The position numbers were made by a program, and so were the translations under genes. From Arthrobacter sp. U41 (GTDB taxonomy: Bacteria; Actinomycetota; Actinomycetes; Actinomycetales; Micrococcaceae): a DNA stretch of 64,000 nt. Below, piece by piece: positions 55,301 through 62,386 of this stretch. The notes beneath the pieces were generated by a model that was not told where the DNA came from, ran no database searches, and worked only from the letters and a program-made list of their open reading frames with translations. Location of the stretch: contig NZ_VEGI01000005.1 in assembly GCF_007679325.1 (NCBI RefSeq), forward strand, positions 40,920 through 104,919, in the 5' to 3' direction. Every line of letters begins with the position of its first letter. Within the stretch, counting starts at the first letter, position 1.

Positions 55301-56071
55301 GACACCGATGAAGACCGCAACGACCGCGACAGAGATGGTGGCGATAAGTTCGAGTGCGAGGGCGGAGAGGAAAGCGGTCCGCAGGGTTCCCATGGTCCGG
55401 TGGCGGTATTCCTCGGAGAGGTCCTCGAGGGCTTTGCGCTGGGCGGCGGCACGTCCCAGTCCCACGAGCACGGGCAGGCCCTTGGCAAGCTCCAGCATGT
55501 GGCCGGACAGCCGGGACAGGGCCGACTGGGCCTCCCGGACGCGGTCTTCGGTGTACCGGCCGATCAGGACCATAAAGAGCGGCACCAGCGGCACGGTCAG
55601 CACGATCACGGCAGCGCTGATCCAGTCGGCGTACAGGATGCGGGCGCCCAGCAGCAGCGGGATCGCGGCACAGTTCACCAGGGCGGGCAGGAACTGGGTG
55701 TAGTAGTTGTCCAGGGCGTCCAGCCCCCGGGTCGCTAGGATGGCGAGGCCGCCGTCGGAGGGGCCGGCGGACCGGGTGCCGTTGCGCAATGCCCGCTCCA
55801 GCAGCTGAGAGCGCAGTTCCTCCTTCACCCCCAGCGCGGCCCGGCGCGATGCCACGGCCTGCGCCCAGACCGTCAGGGACCGGAGCACCACGCCCGCGAC
55901 CCCCCAGTACAGCTGCGCACCCCAGGCGGGGTCGCCGGCCATCAGCCCGGCGAGCATGGAGGCGACAGCCTGCCCCATCAGCACAAGGGACAGAGCTTTC
56001 AGCGCAGCGAGGAGGCCCAGCAGGTAGAGGGCGGCCCGGTTCGCGGGGCCGGAGGGGAACTGCGGTCTCAT
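52400..56071 (-). CDS. cydDC: CydD-CydC fused thiol-reductant ABC exporter
   Basis: 1223 residues joining both halves of the CydDC heterodimer. N-terminal CydD half: about six membrane segments, Walker A DGPSGAGKSTVLGVLAG, signature LSPGELRRVALARGL, Walker B VLLLDEPTAHLD. A low-complexity Ala/Thr/Gly linker of about 120 residues joins it to the C-terminal CydC half with Walker A TGGSGSGKSTLLAVVLG and LSGGERQRLAVARTLL. It exports glutathione/cysteine-type thiols or haem-related cargo and is needed to assemble cytochrome bd. It follows cydB by 6 nt, so cydA-cydB-cydDC form one transcript. Confidence 0.93.
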   Translation of the reverse strand: MRPQFPSGPANRAALYLLGLLAALKALSLVLMGQAVASMLAGLMAGDPAWGAQLYWGVAGVVLRSLTVWAQAVASRRAALGVKEELRSQLLERALRNGTRSAGPSDGGLAILATRGLDALDNYYTQFLPALVNCAAIPLLLGARILYADWISAAVIVLTVPLVPLFMVLIGRYTEDRVREAQSALSRLSGHMLELAKGLPVLVGLGRAAAQRKALEDLSEEYRHRTMGTLRTAFLSALALELIATISVAVVAVFIGVRLVHGDMALEAGLLALILAPDCYLPLRELGTAHHASDEGRAALAETTAVLDAPEATPLVPDAAATAAVAGAGPGSRGPAAPPAISVAGLTVRYGGRTDAAVGPLSFTAAPGRITALDGPSGAGKSTVLGVLAGTIGTGGGSDRPDGQTTVAGRLAGFTTADLAWVPQHPVMVAPTVLDEVRLYLGGAGGLATGADDPGRAGAGAGATVDATTADATALRCLAACAAEHLAAKHPAELSPGELRRVALARGLARIEAGARVLLLDEPTAHLDRESATAVSRAIAALRGEVTVLLVAHDRQTRELADVVVAVAPGAAGTATAAAGEDADTATATRTGAGVVAAPGTGAAAGTAALAAASSAAGRSSAGLHEPLPSDTTGTGATQTHAAQTRAPQAGTTPAADPRRSAGGSTAARLRRLLAPVAAKFAAAGVVGTLAALFAVALAGLSGWLIIRASEQPPILYLLTAIVGVRFFGIGRAVLRYLERLLLHDAVFAALTRLRGRLWESLSRRALSLRRLLQGGNVLGTVVDDVDTVRELLPRVVLPPVTAVAVAGAAVVSFALLLPAALPAVIAAALVSLVAAPALALAADRMSAGTEQRLRSGVLRQVAAALDARAELHANHVAGPVLGAITHADRSATAASQRSAWAEGLGQGLTVLACGTAALASAVLAAPLALSGAVEASTVAVVVLLQLALVEPYAAITTAVRQYPALRAVLERIGEAGVLDGTDADASGGLVPVAGRPGGKPGIELRDLAAAWPGGPLVFTGLDATAEPGRWLAVTGGSGSGKSTLLAVVLGFLPAANGQILLSGRAAWCPQEAHLFDSTIRGNLLLGLPDGDRGGAPEQRLQDALAAVGLGPLVGRLEHGLDTRIGPGGDFLSGGERQRLAVARTLLTGADVILLDEPTAHLDAESGRAMLAELRHGLRDRTVVLVTHNPEDISPDDSRLDLDRAAAGRAAPVAEPMPLLARG

Positions 56072-56077
56072 CGGGTG

Positions 56078-57127
56078 CTAGTCCTTGGGTGCCAGTGCCT
56101 TGGCGGCGATGGCGGGGAGGAAGTTGTGGGCCTCGGGGATGTGGGCGTGGCTCACCCGGCGCCGGAACACCCAGTAGGTCCAGGCCTGGTAAGCGAGGAC
56201 CAGCGGCAGCCCGATGCAGGCGACGATGCTCATCAGCCCCAGTGTGTAGTCCGAGGAGGAGGCATTGGAGATGGTCAGGTGGAACTCCGGGTTCAGGGTG
56301 GACGGCAGCACAACGGGGAACGCGGCGCCGAAGATCGAGGCGCTGCCGAGCAGGAGGAAGGTGCCCAGGGCCAGGAACGCACGGCCTTCGGCACCCGTGC
56401 GGGCGAAGTTCCAGGCCATGACGGCGGCCACGACGGCGGCGGCGACTGCCACCACGGTCCACACTTCGCCGCTGATCAGCTGCAGGCTGACCGCCCAGCC
56501 CGCCATCGGCAGCAGCAGGACGGGCAGGAGCCGGACGAACCACCGGCGTGCGCGGTGCCGGACGTCGCCGTCGGTCTTCAGCGCCAGGAACGCGAGGCCG
56601 TGCAGCAGCGAGAATCCGACGACGGCGAGCCCGCCGAGCACGGCGTAGCCGCTGAACCAGGCGAAGGGGCCGCCTTCGCGGTCACCGTTGGCGTTGATCG
56701 GCAGTCCGGTGGTGGTCAGCCCCAGCGCGGCTCCCACGCCGAAGGCCGCCACGAGGGAGCCGAGGGAGATGGCCCAGTCCCAGCGGGCCCGCCACCGCGG
56801 GTTGTCCACTTTGCCGCGGTACTCGAACGCCACGGCCCGGAAGATCAGGGCCACGAGCACCAGCAGCAACGGCAGGTAGAGGGCGGAGAACAAGGACGCG
56901 TACCAGAGCGGGAAGGCCGCGAAGGTGGCACCGCCCGCGGTCAGGAGCCAGACCTCGTTGCCGTCCCAGACCGGGCCGATCGTGTTGAGCAGGACGCGGC
57001 GTTCGGTGTTGTTCCGGGCGAAGCTTTTCATCAGCATCCCGACCCCGAGGTCAAAGCCCTCGAGAAAGAGGTAGCCCGTCCACAGCACCGCGATGGCGAT
57101 GAACCAGATGGTGGGAAGCAGTTCCAT
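56078..57127 (-). CDS. cydB: Cytochrome bd ubiquinol oxidase subunit II
   Basis: 349 residues. N-terminus WFIAIAVLWTGYLFLEGFDLGVGML is the CydB signature, and about eight membrane segments follow (IGPVWDGNEVWLLTAGGATFAAFP, LMSIVACIGLPLVLAYQAWTYWVF). CydB scaffolds the oxidase and stabilises the haems in CydA. It follows cydA by 37 nt and precedes cydDC by 6 nt. Confidence 0.96.
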   Translation of the reverse strand: MELLPTIWFIAIAVLWTGYLFLEGFDLGVGMLMKSFARNNTERRVLLNTIGPVWDGNEVWLLTAGGATFAAFPLWYASLFSALYLPLLLVLVALIFRAVAFEYRGKVDNPRWRARWDWAISLGSLVAAFGVGAALGLTTTGLPINANGDREGGPFAWFSGYAVLGGLAVVGFSLLHGLAFLALKTDGDVRHRARRWFVRLLPVLLLPMAGWAVSLQLISGEVWTVVAVAAAVVAAVMAWNFARTGAEGRAFLALGTFLLLGSASIFGAAFPVVLPSTLNPEFHLTISNASSSDYTLGLMSIVACIGLPLVLAYQAWTYWVFRRRVSHAHIPEAHNFLPAIAAKALAPKD

Positions 57128-57164
57128 GCTGAGTATCCTCTGCGTTTCTTGTGCGAGCGAAGGC

Positions 57165-58760
57165 TTAGTAGGCGAAGGCTAGGACATCGTCCCCGGGCTT
57201 GCCGGGGCCACCACCCTTGGGGGTGGCATCCTCGTTCTCGTCCACGGGGACGTGCGCGAGTTCCGGCATGGCGGCGACCACCCCGCCGCGGATGTACTTG
57301 ACCAGCAGCTTGACCTCGACCACGAGCAATACCGCGTACACGGCGGTGAGCACCACGAGGGAGGTCAGCAGCTCGCCGGCCGAGACGCCGGGTGAAACAG
57401 CCGCGGCCGTGAACATAAAGACCTGGTCGATGCCGCTGGGGTCCGGGTTGGGGGCGACGACGAACGGCTGCCGGCCCATCTCGGTGAAGATCCAGCCGGC
57501 GGCATTGGCCCCGAACGGCGCCAGGATCCCGAAGACGGCCAGCCGCATCAGGCCGCGGGAAGCGGGGACGGTTCCCTTGCGGGTCAGCCACAGGGCCGCC
57601 AGCGCAGCCACGGCCGCCAGTCCGCCGAAGCCGATCATCATCCGGAAGCCCCAGTAGGTGACCTCCATGACCGGGACGTACTGGATCTCCTTGCCGGCCC
57701 GTTCCCCGTAGATGGGGTTGTCCGGCAGATGCGTGCCGTAGTCGGCCTTGTACTGGTCGATCAGGCTGTTGACGCCTTTAACCTCGGTGGTGAAATCGCC
57801 CTTGGCGAGGAAGGACAGGATCCCGGGGACCTCGATGAGCGCGACGATGTCATCGCAGTTCTTGGAGCCGACGTTGCCGATGCTCAGGATGGAGAAGCCG
57901 GTGCCGTCGTGGCAGGCCGCTTCGGCGGCCGCCATCTTCATGGGCTGCTGTTCGAACATGAGTTTGCCCTGCAGGTCCCCGGTGATGGCGGTTCCGGCGA
58001 AGGAAATCATGGCGACGACGGCGCCGATCCGCAGGGACCGGATCCAGACGGCGTGGTCGGTGCGGTCCCGCCCGGGAATGTCCGACTCGCCGGGGACCAC
58101 CTTGCCGTCCTCGCCGACCGTGTCGATTCCGTCGTGGCGGCGGCGCCACAGGTGGTACCAGGCGATGCCCAACAGGAACGCACCGGCGACGGCCAGCGCG
58201 CCGAAGATGGTGTGCGGGACGGCGACGAGGGCGGTGTTGTTGGTGAAGACCGCCCAGGCGTCGGTCATGACCGGACGGCCGTCGATCATCTCAACACCCA
58301 CCGGGTGCTGCATCCAGCTGTTCGCCACAATGATGAAGTAGGCGGAGAAGACCGATCCGATCACGGCGATCCAAAGGCAGGCCAGGTGGACGGCCGGTTT
58401 CAGCTGCTTCCAGCCGAAGATCCAGAGGCCCAGGAACGTGGACTCCACGAAGAACGCGAGCAGCGCTTCCATGGCCAGCGGCGCTCCGAACACGTCCCCC
58501 ACGAAGCGGCTGTATTCGCTCCACGCCATGCCGAACTGGAACTCCTGCACAATGCCGGTGGCCACGCCCATTATGAAGTTGATCAGGAAGAGCTTGCCCC
58601 AGAACTTGGTCATCCGGAGGTATTCCGGCTTGCCGGTGCGGTGCCACATCGTCTGGATCACGGCGACCACCAGGCCAAGGCCAATGGTGAGCGGCACCAT
58701 CATGAAGTGGTAGACCGTGGTGATTCCGAATTGCCAGCGTGCGATTTCCAAGGCGTCCAA
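57165..58760 (-). CDS. cydA: Cytochrome bd ubiquinol oxidase subunit I
   Basis: 531 residues from a TTG start (MDALEIARWQFGITTVYHFM). The proximal haem ligand His lies in TTVYHFMMVPLTIG, and ARWQFGIT is a CydA hallmark. Later blocks GWIFTEMGRQPFVV and PGDDVLAFAY are also present. The Q-loop is short. It oxidises quinol and reduces O2 at high affinity. Two TTCTAC-N5-GTAGAA dyads lie 30 and 53 nt upstream. It is the first gene of the cyd operon and is divergent from blaI. Confidence 0.96.
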   Translation of the reverse strand: MDALEIARWQFGITTVYHFMMVPLTIGLGLVVAVIQTMWHRTGKPEYLRMTKFWGKLFLINFIMGVATGIVQEFQFGMAWSEYSRFVGDVFGAPLAMEALLAFFVESTFLGLWIFGWKQLKPAVHLACLWIAVIGSVFSAYFIIVANSWMQHPVGVEMIDGRPVMTDAWAVFTNNTALVAVPHTIFGALAVAGAFLLGIAWYHLWRRRHDGIDTVGEDGKVVPGESDIPGRDRTDHAVWIRSLRIGAVVAMISFAGTAITGDLQGKLMFEQQPMKMAAAEAACHDGTGFSILSIGNVGSKNCDDIVALIEVPGILSFLAKGDFTTEVKGVNSLIDQYKADYGTHLPDNPIYGERAGKEIQYVPVMEVTYWGFRMMIGFGGLAAVAALAALWLTRKGTVPASRGLMRLAVFGILAPFGANAAGWIFTEMGRQPFVVAPNPDPSGIDQVFMFTAAAVSPGVSAGELLTSLVVLTAVYAVLLVVEVKLLVKYIRGGVVAAMPELAHVPVDENEDATPKGGGPGKPGDDVLAFAY

Positions 58761-58789
58761 GGCAGTCCCTACTTTGCTAGGCGAGCAAC

Positions 58790-58806
58790 TTCTACGTCCC
58801 GTAGAA
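58790..58806. promoter_or_regulatory. BlaI-like operator 1 (cydA side)
   Basis: TTCTACGTCCCGTAGAA: 6-bp arms TTCTAC/GTAGAA with a 5-nt spacer, 30 nt upstream of the cydA start. Centre-to-centre distance to operator 2 is 23 bp, about two helical turns. Confidence 0.75.
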
Positions 58807-58812
58807 AGATTC

Positions 58813-58829
58813 TTCTACCGAGTGTAGAA
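58813..58829. promoter_or_regulatory. BlaI-like operator 2 (cydA side)
   Basis: TTCTACCGAGTGTAGAA has the same arms and spacer length as operator 1 with a different spacer sequence, so the shared arms are not just a duplication. Confidence 0.75.
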
Positions 58830-59024
58830 CACTTTTGGCGGCTCCCTGCACCCCAGAGTCCCACGGTGCGTTACGGCCCGCAATGGAGCCGCCGGGCGGT
58901 CTGCCCCTCCCGTCCGGCGCCGCCACGCCCCGGGGTCCCGTCCGCGGGTCCGGCGCGTTGTTCCGCCGCAGTGCCGCCGCAGCACCGCCGCGACCCCGGG
59001 CGCGACACGCCCGGGCCCGGGCAG

Positions 59025-59041
59025 TTCTACTTCATGTAGAA
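59025..59041. promoter_or_regulatory. BlaI-like operator 3 (blaI side)
   Basis: TTCTACTTCATGTAGAA has identical arms and a 5-nt spacer, about 97-113 nt upstream of the blaI start. It fits autoregulation by a dimeric repressor. Confidence 0.75.
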
Positions 59042-59137
59042 ACTATCCGTAAAACACGGTAAATTTAAGACTGAAGTATTCACTTACCGCCCGGCAGAGT
59101 CGATTGGCCGGAGCGGCACTCACGAAGGACGTACGGA

Positions 59138-59524
59138 ATGGCGAGTCTCGGTGAACTGGAACGGGCAGTGATGGATCTGCTCTGGGCAGGCCATGAGGCT
59201 GCAACGGCGAACACCCTGCGGGATCTGCTCGCCCAGAGTACGCGTGCGGAAAACGGCACCGCCGGGCATGTGGGCAAGGATCTGGCCGTCACCACGGTGC
59301 TGACCGTGCTCTCCCGCCTCGAGCGCAAGGGCCTCGTGGAGCGTGAGCGCGGCACCCGCCCGCACCGCTACCAGGCAGTCTCCAGCCGTGAAGACCACAC
59401 CGCTGAGCTGATGCACGAGGTCCTGGGGTCCGCACCGGACCGCGAGGCCGTACTGGCCCGCTTTATTGGTTCCGTTACCGACACCGAGGCAGAAACGCTG
59501 CGCAAGCTGCTGGGACTCAGCTAG
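59138..59524 (+). CDS. blaI: BlaI/MecI/CopY family transcriptional regulator
   Basis: 128 residues. A winged helix-turn-helix begins at LGELERAVMDLLWAGHEAAT, followed by LAVTTVLTVLSRLERKGLVERER, a strong BlaI signature, and a C-terminal dimer helix. Between the two parts lies an unusual Asn/Gly-rich insert (AQSTRAENGTAGHVGKD). These repressors are cut by a partner membrane protease to release DNA. The downstream M56 gene starts 6 nt after this stop and is the obvious partner. A dyad at 59025-59041 suggests autoregulation, and two dyads before cydA suggest it also represses cytochrome bd. Confidence 0.93.
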   Translation: MASLGELERAVMDLLWAGHEAATANTLRDLLAQSTRAENGTAGHVGKDLAVTTVLTVLSRLERKGLVERERGTRPHRYQAVSSREDHTAELMHEVLGSAPDREAVLARFIGSVTDTEAETLRKLLGLS

Positions 59525-59530
59525 CGCCCG

Positions 59531-60520
59531 ATGTTCTGGACCTCATGGTTTCTGGCGGTCCTGGCGATAGCGCTGGCCTGGCCGGTGCCTATCCTGCTGT
59601 CCCGCGCCCAGTGGCCTGCACGTTCGCCGTTTACGGCCATGCTGCTGTGGCAGGCGATCGCCCTCGCCGGCGGGCTGTCCATGATCGGCGCCATGCTGGT
59701 GTACGGGCTGGAACCCATCGGGGACAACCTGCTGGCCGGCCTCAAGTCCCTGGCCGGAATGGTCTTCAATAATGCACCCACCACGGAGCTGGGTTTCTGG
59801 CACATCTTCGCCCTCTCGGCCGCTGCCCTCCTGACAGCCCACCTGGTGTTCACCCTGCTGCTGACGTTCTACAAGATCCAGCGCCAGCGGAGGCGGCACC
59901 GCGAACTGCTGGCACTGCTGGCATCCCCGTCCGCTGATGGCCCGCGGACCATGGTGATCAACGTCGACTCCCCCGTCGCCTACTGCCTGCCGGGTGGCGC
60001 CCGCTCAGTCACGGTGCTCTCCGACGGGCTGATGGCGGCCCTGGAACCCGCAGAACTCCGCGCGGTCCTGAACCACGAGAACGCCCATCTGGACCAGCGC
60101 CACCATCTGCTGCTCTGGGCCTTTGCGGCCTGGCGTCAGGCCCTTCCCTGGCTGCCCACCACACGGCTGGCGCAGGAAGCGGTCAGCTCGCTGATCGAGA
60201 TGCTCGCCGACGACGTCGCGTTGAAGACCGCGAGCAAGGCCACGCTGATCAAGGCGATCGCCATTGTGGCGAGCGGCTCCCCCGGCGCCCCGGACGCCCG
60301 GATGGCGTTCGGCGGACCGGAACTGTCCGACGTCGAGCCCGGCCAGCCCGGCGCCCTCGGCGGTGCGGGTTCGGCGCGGACGACGGCGTCCCGTGTCAGC
60401 CGCCTGCTCTCCCCGCAGCCACCGCTGCCGGAACCTGTGCGCGCCGCGGTGCTGGTTGCCTGCCTGCTGCTGCTGGCTGTCCCGACGGCCCTGCTGATCG
60501 TTCCCGGACTGCTCGGCTGA
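59531..60520 (+). CDS. M56 family metalloprotease (BlaR1/MecR1-like)
   Basis: 329 residues. About four membrane segments: three N-terminal (FWTSWFLAVLAIALAWPVPI, MLLWQAIALAGGLSMIGAM, IFALSAAALLTAHLVFTLLL) and one C-terminal. The zinc protease motif HENAH (H182, E183, H186) is in AVLNHENAHLDQRHHLL. There is no C-terminal penicillin-binding sensor domain, so it senses something other than by the classic BlaR1 mechanism. As in M. tuberculosis BlaR it is a short form. It follows blaI in the same transcript and is expected to cleave it. Confidence 0.9.
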   Translation: MFWTSWFLAVLAIALAWPVPILLSRAQWPARSPFTAMLLWQAIALAGGLSMIGAMLVYGLEPIGDNLLAGLKSLAGMVFNNAPTTELGFWHIFALSAAALLTAHLVFTLLLTFYKIQRQRRRHRELLALLASPSADGPRTMVINVDSPVAYCLPGGARSVTVLSDGLMAALEPAELRAVLNHENAHLDQRHHLLLWAFAAWRQALPWLPTTRLAQEAVSSLIEMLADDVALKTASKATLIKAIAIVASGSPGAPDARMAFGGPELSDVEPGQPGALGGAGSARTTASRVSRLLSPQPPLPEPVRAAVLVACLLLLAVPTALLIVPGLLG

Positions 60521-60689
60521 GGCTGGCAGGGCCCAAAGCCCGAAGCCCGAAGCCCCGAGGCCTGTTTGGCTGACTCCCGCCGAGACGTATCCCGCGCCTG
60601 CCGCCGTCGACGGCTGCCCGCGCAGAAGCCGGACCACCCCACCCGAGGGCGGAACGGCCCGGCTCCCAATGCGCACAGCGGCCCGGCGG

Positions 60690-62210
60690 CTACTTGAGCA
60701 GCTTGTTGGCCTTGTACTCGAGGTCCACGTTGCCGGCTCCATTGCCCTTGGCCGTGCCGTTGACCGCCGAGGTGGTCATGCCGAAGGTGAGCGTGGCGTG
60801 GGCGATCGCGTCCGCCATTTCCTCCAGCACTATCTGGTTGACGTTCTCGATGGTGTCGCAGGCCGCGTGGTAGCACGGGTCCAGCGGGGCACCCGCTTCG
60901 CCACCGAAGACGGCCGCCTCCTCCGCGGTCTTCAGGTCCTCCGCGCCGGTGAACAGGCCGCCGGCAGGGATGCCGTTGTTGATGAACCCGAAGTAGTCGG
61001 AGCGTCCGTCGAAGGCCGTGGGGGCTACCGGCAGGTTCTGGGACTTGAAGTAGTCCAGGAAGACCTTTTCCACCAGAGCCGAGCCGTTGGGGCCCTTCTC
61101 GCCGAAGGACGAGCCGTCGCCGTCGTAGACGTAGCGGACGAAGTTCGGCGAGCCGACCATGTCGAAGTTGAGGTTGACGGCGTGGTCCTTGAGCTGGCGG
61201 GCCGTCAGCTGGGAGACGTAGTGCTCCGACCCGATCAGCCCGTCCTCTTCCCCGCCCCAGAACGCGAAGCGGATCCGGTTGGTCGGCGTGGCATCCGTAG
61301 TGGCCAGCTGGATGGCAGTCTCCAGGATGGCGGCCGATCCTGAGCCGTTGTCGTTGATGCCGGGGCCTTCGGACACGGAGTCCAGGTGCGCGCCCACCAC
61401 CACGGTCCGGTCGGCACGTCCGCCGGTATCGGCCAGGATGTTGAATGAGTCGATCCGGCTTACTCCGGCGTCCACCGCGAGGCGCATCTCAACGCCGCTG
61501 AGCCCGGCGAGTTCAGCCCCTGTGGCGTAGCTGGTGCTCACGACCGGGATTGCTGCCTGCGGCAGGTCCAGGGTGCCGCCGAACAGGCCCAGGCGGTCAT
61601 CCCCGGGGACAACGTCGCCCTGGTTGAAGATGATGACACCGGCGGCCCCGGCCGCGGCGGCGTTGTCCGCCTTGATCCGGAAACTGCAGGTGCCGCGCTG
61701 GATCAGGGCAATGTTTCCCGCCGTGAAATTGGCGAAGTCGCCCGCTTCGCAGCCGCTGGTGGAGGCTCGGTCACCGGCCAGGTTAAGGTCGACGGCGGCC
61801 AGGCCGGCCGTGACGTCGCCCGCGCCGGAGTAGGACATGTCCAGAAAGTCGGTCCCGTAGGTGTAGGTCTCCGCATTCGGCGAGACCCGCTCCAGGGCCG
61901 CCGACGTGAACTCGTAGCGGTCGTAGCTGAAGGGCTGGCGGACCGGGTCGTAGCCAGCGTCCTCGAGTGCTTGTTCGATGTAGTCGAGCGAAGCCTCGTA
62001 GCCCGGGCTGTCGGCTGCGCGGTTGCCGCCATTGGCATTCGCGATCTCCTGCAGGGCTTCGAGGTGGTTCATGATGTTGTCTGCGGAAACCGCGGAGCGC
62101 AGTGCGTCCGAGGTGGTTCCGGTTGCTGCAAGGGCCGGCGGCGCGAAGCTGACCGCCAGTCCGATCGTGGCGGCAACGGCCGCGCGCTGGATATTCCGAG
62201 TGTGCCTCAT
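60690..62210 (-). CDS. Secreted M28 family aminopeptidase with PA domain
   Basis: 506 residues from ATG 62210, preceded by AGGAGA. The longer open frame to 62291 has no family support. N-terminal signal peptide: RNIQRAAVAATIGLAVSF then APPALAATG. A PA domain lies around residues 115-250 (VDLNLAGDRASTSG, KADNAAAAGAAGVIIFNQG). The M28 zinc site: GAHLDSVSEGPGINDNGSG, FWGGEEDGLIGSEHYV, DGRSDYFGFINNGIPAGGLF and CYHAACDTIENVN. It probably removes N-terminal residues from peptides outside the cell. Monocistronic, convergent with the M56 gene. Confidence 0.9.
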   Translation of the reverse strand: MRHTRNIQRAAVAATIGLAVSFAPPALAATGTTSDALRSAVSADNIMNHLEALQEIANANGGNRAADSPGYEASLDYIEQALEDAGYDPVRQPFSYDRYEFTSAALERVSPNAETYTYGTDFLDMSYSGAGDVTAGLAAVDLNLAGDRASTSGCEAGDFANFTAGNIALIQRGTCSFRIKADNAAAAGAAGVIIFNQGDVVPGDDRLGLFGGTLDLPQAAIPVVSTSYATGAELAGLSGVEMRLAVDAGVSRIDSFNILADTGGRADRTVVVGAHLDSVSEGPGINDNGSGSAAILETAIQLATTDATPTNRIRFAFWGGEEDGLIGSEHYVSQLTARQLKDHAVNLNFDMVGSPNFVRYVYDGDGSSFGEKGPNGSALVEKVFLDYFKSQNLPVAPTAFDGRSDYFGFINNGIPAGGLFTGAEDLKTAEEAAVFGGEAGAPLDPCYHAACDTIENVNQIVLEEMADAIAHATLTFGMTTSAVNGTAKGNGAGNVDLEYKANKLLK

Positions 62211-62386
62211 AGGGGTCTCCTGATTGCTGCGGAATCCGGCTCCGGGCGTCGTTGCCCGGAGCCGTGAGACGACACTATCGGATGGAGGCATACCCGGTTA
62301 GAGGGTAATTCGGCACTGGCGACCACGCGGGCAGACCCTGACAATGCCCCCCGCTGTTCCGGCCCCGCAGGGCGTCAAGCGTGGCG

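Larger units (their letters stand above)
58761..59137. other. 377-bp divergent cydA-blaI control region
   Basis: No gene is supported. Two 17-bp dyads near cydA (58790-58806 and 58813-58829) and one near blaI (59025-59041) share the same form. A hairpin at 58995-59015 (CCCGGGCG/CGCCCGGG) lies beside the blaI-proximal dyad. A GTAGAA-N18-TAAATT pair just after that dyad is a possible blaI promoter, and AAGGA precedes the ATG. Confidence 0.7.

Noticed and set aside
60541..60580. Short AAGCCCGAAGCCC-like repeats after the M56 gene
   Set aside because: Only two to three imperfect short units in a GC-rich spacer, too weak to assign a function.
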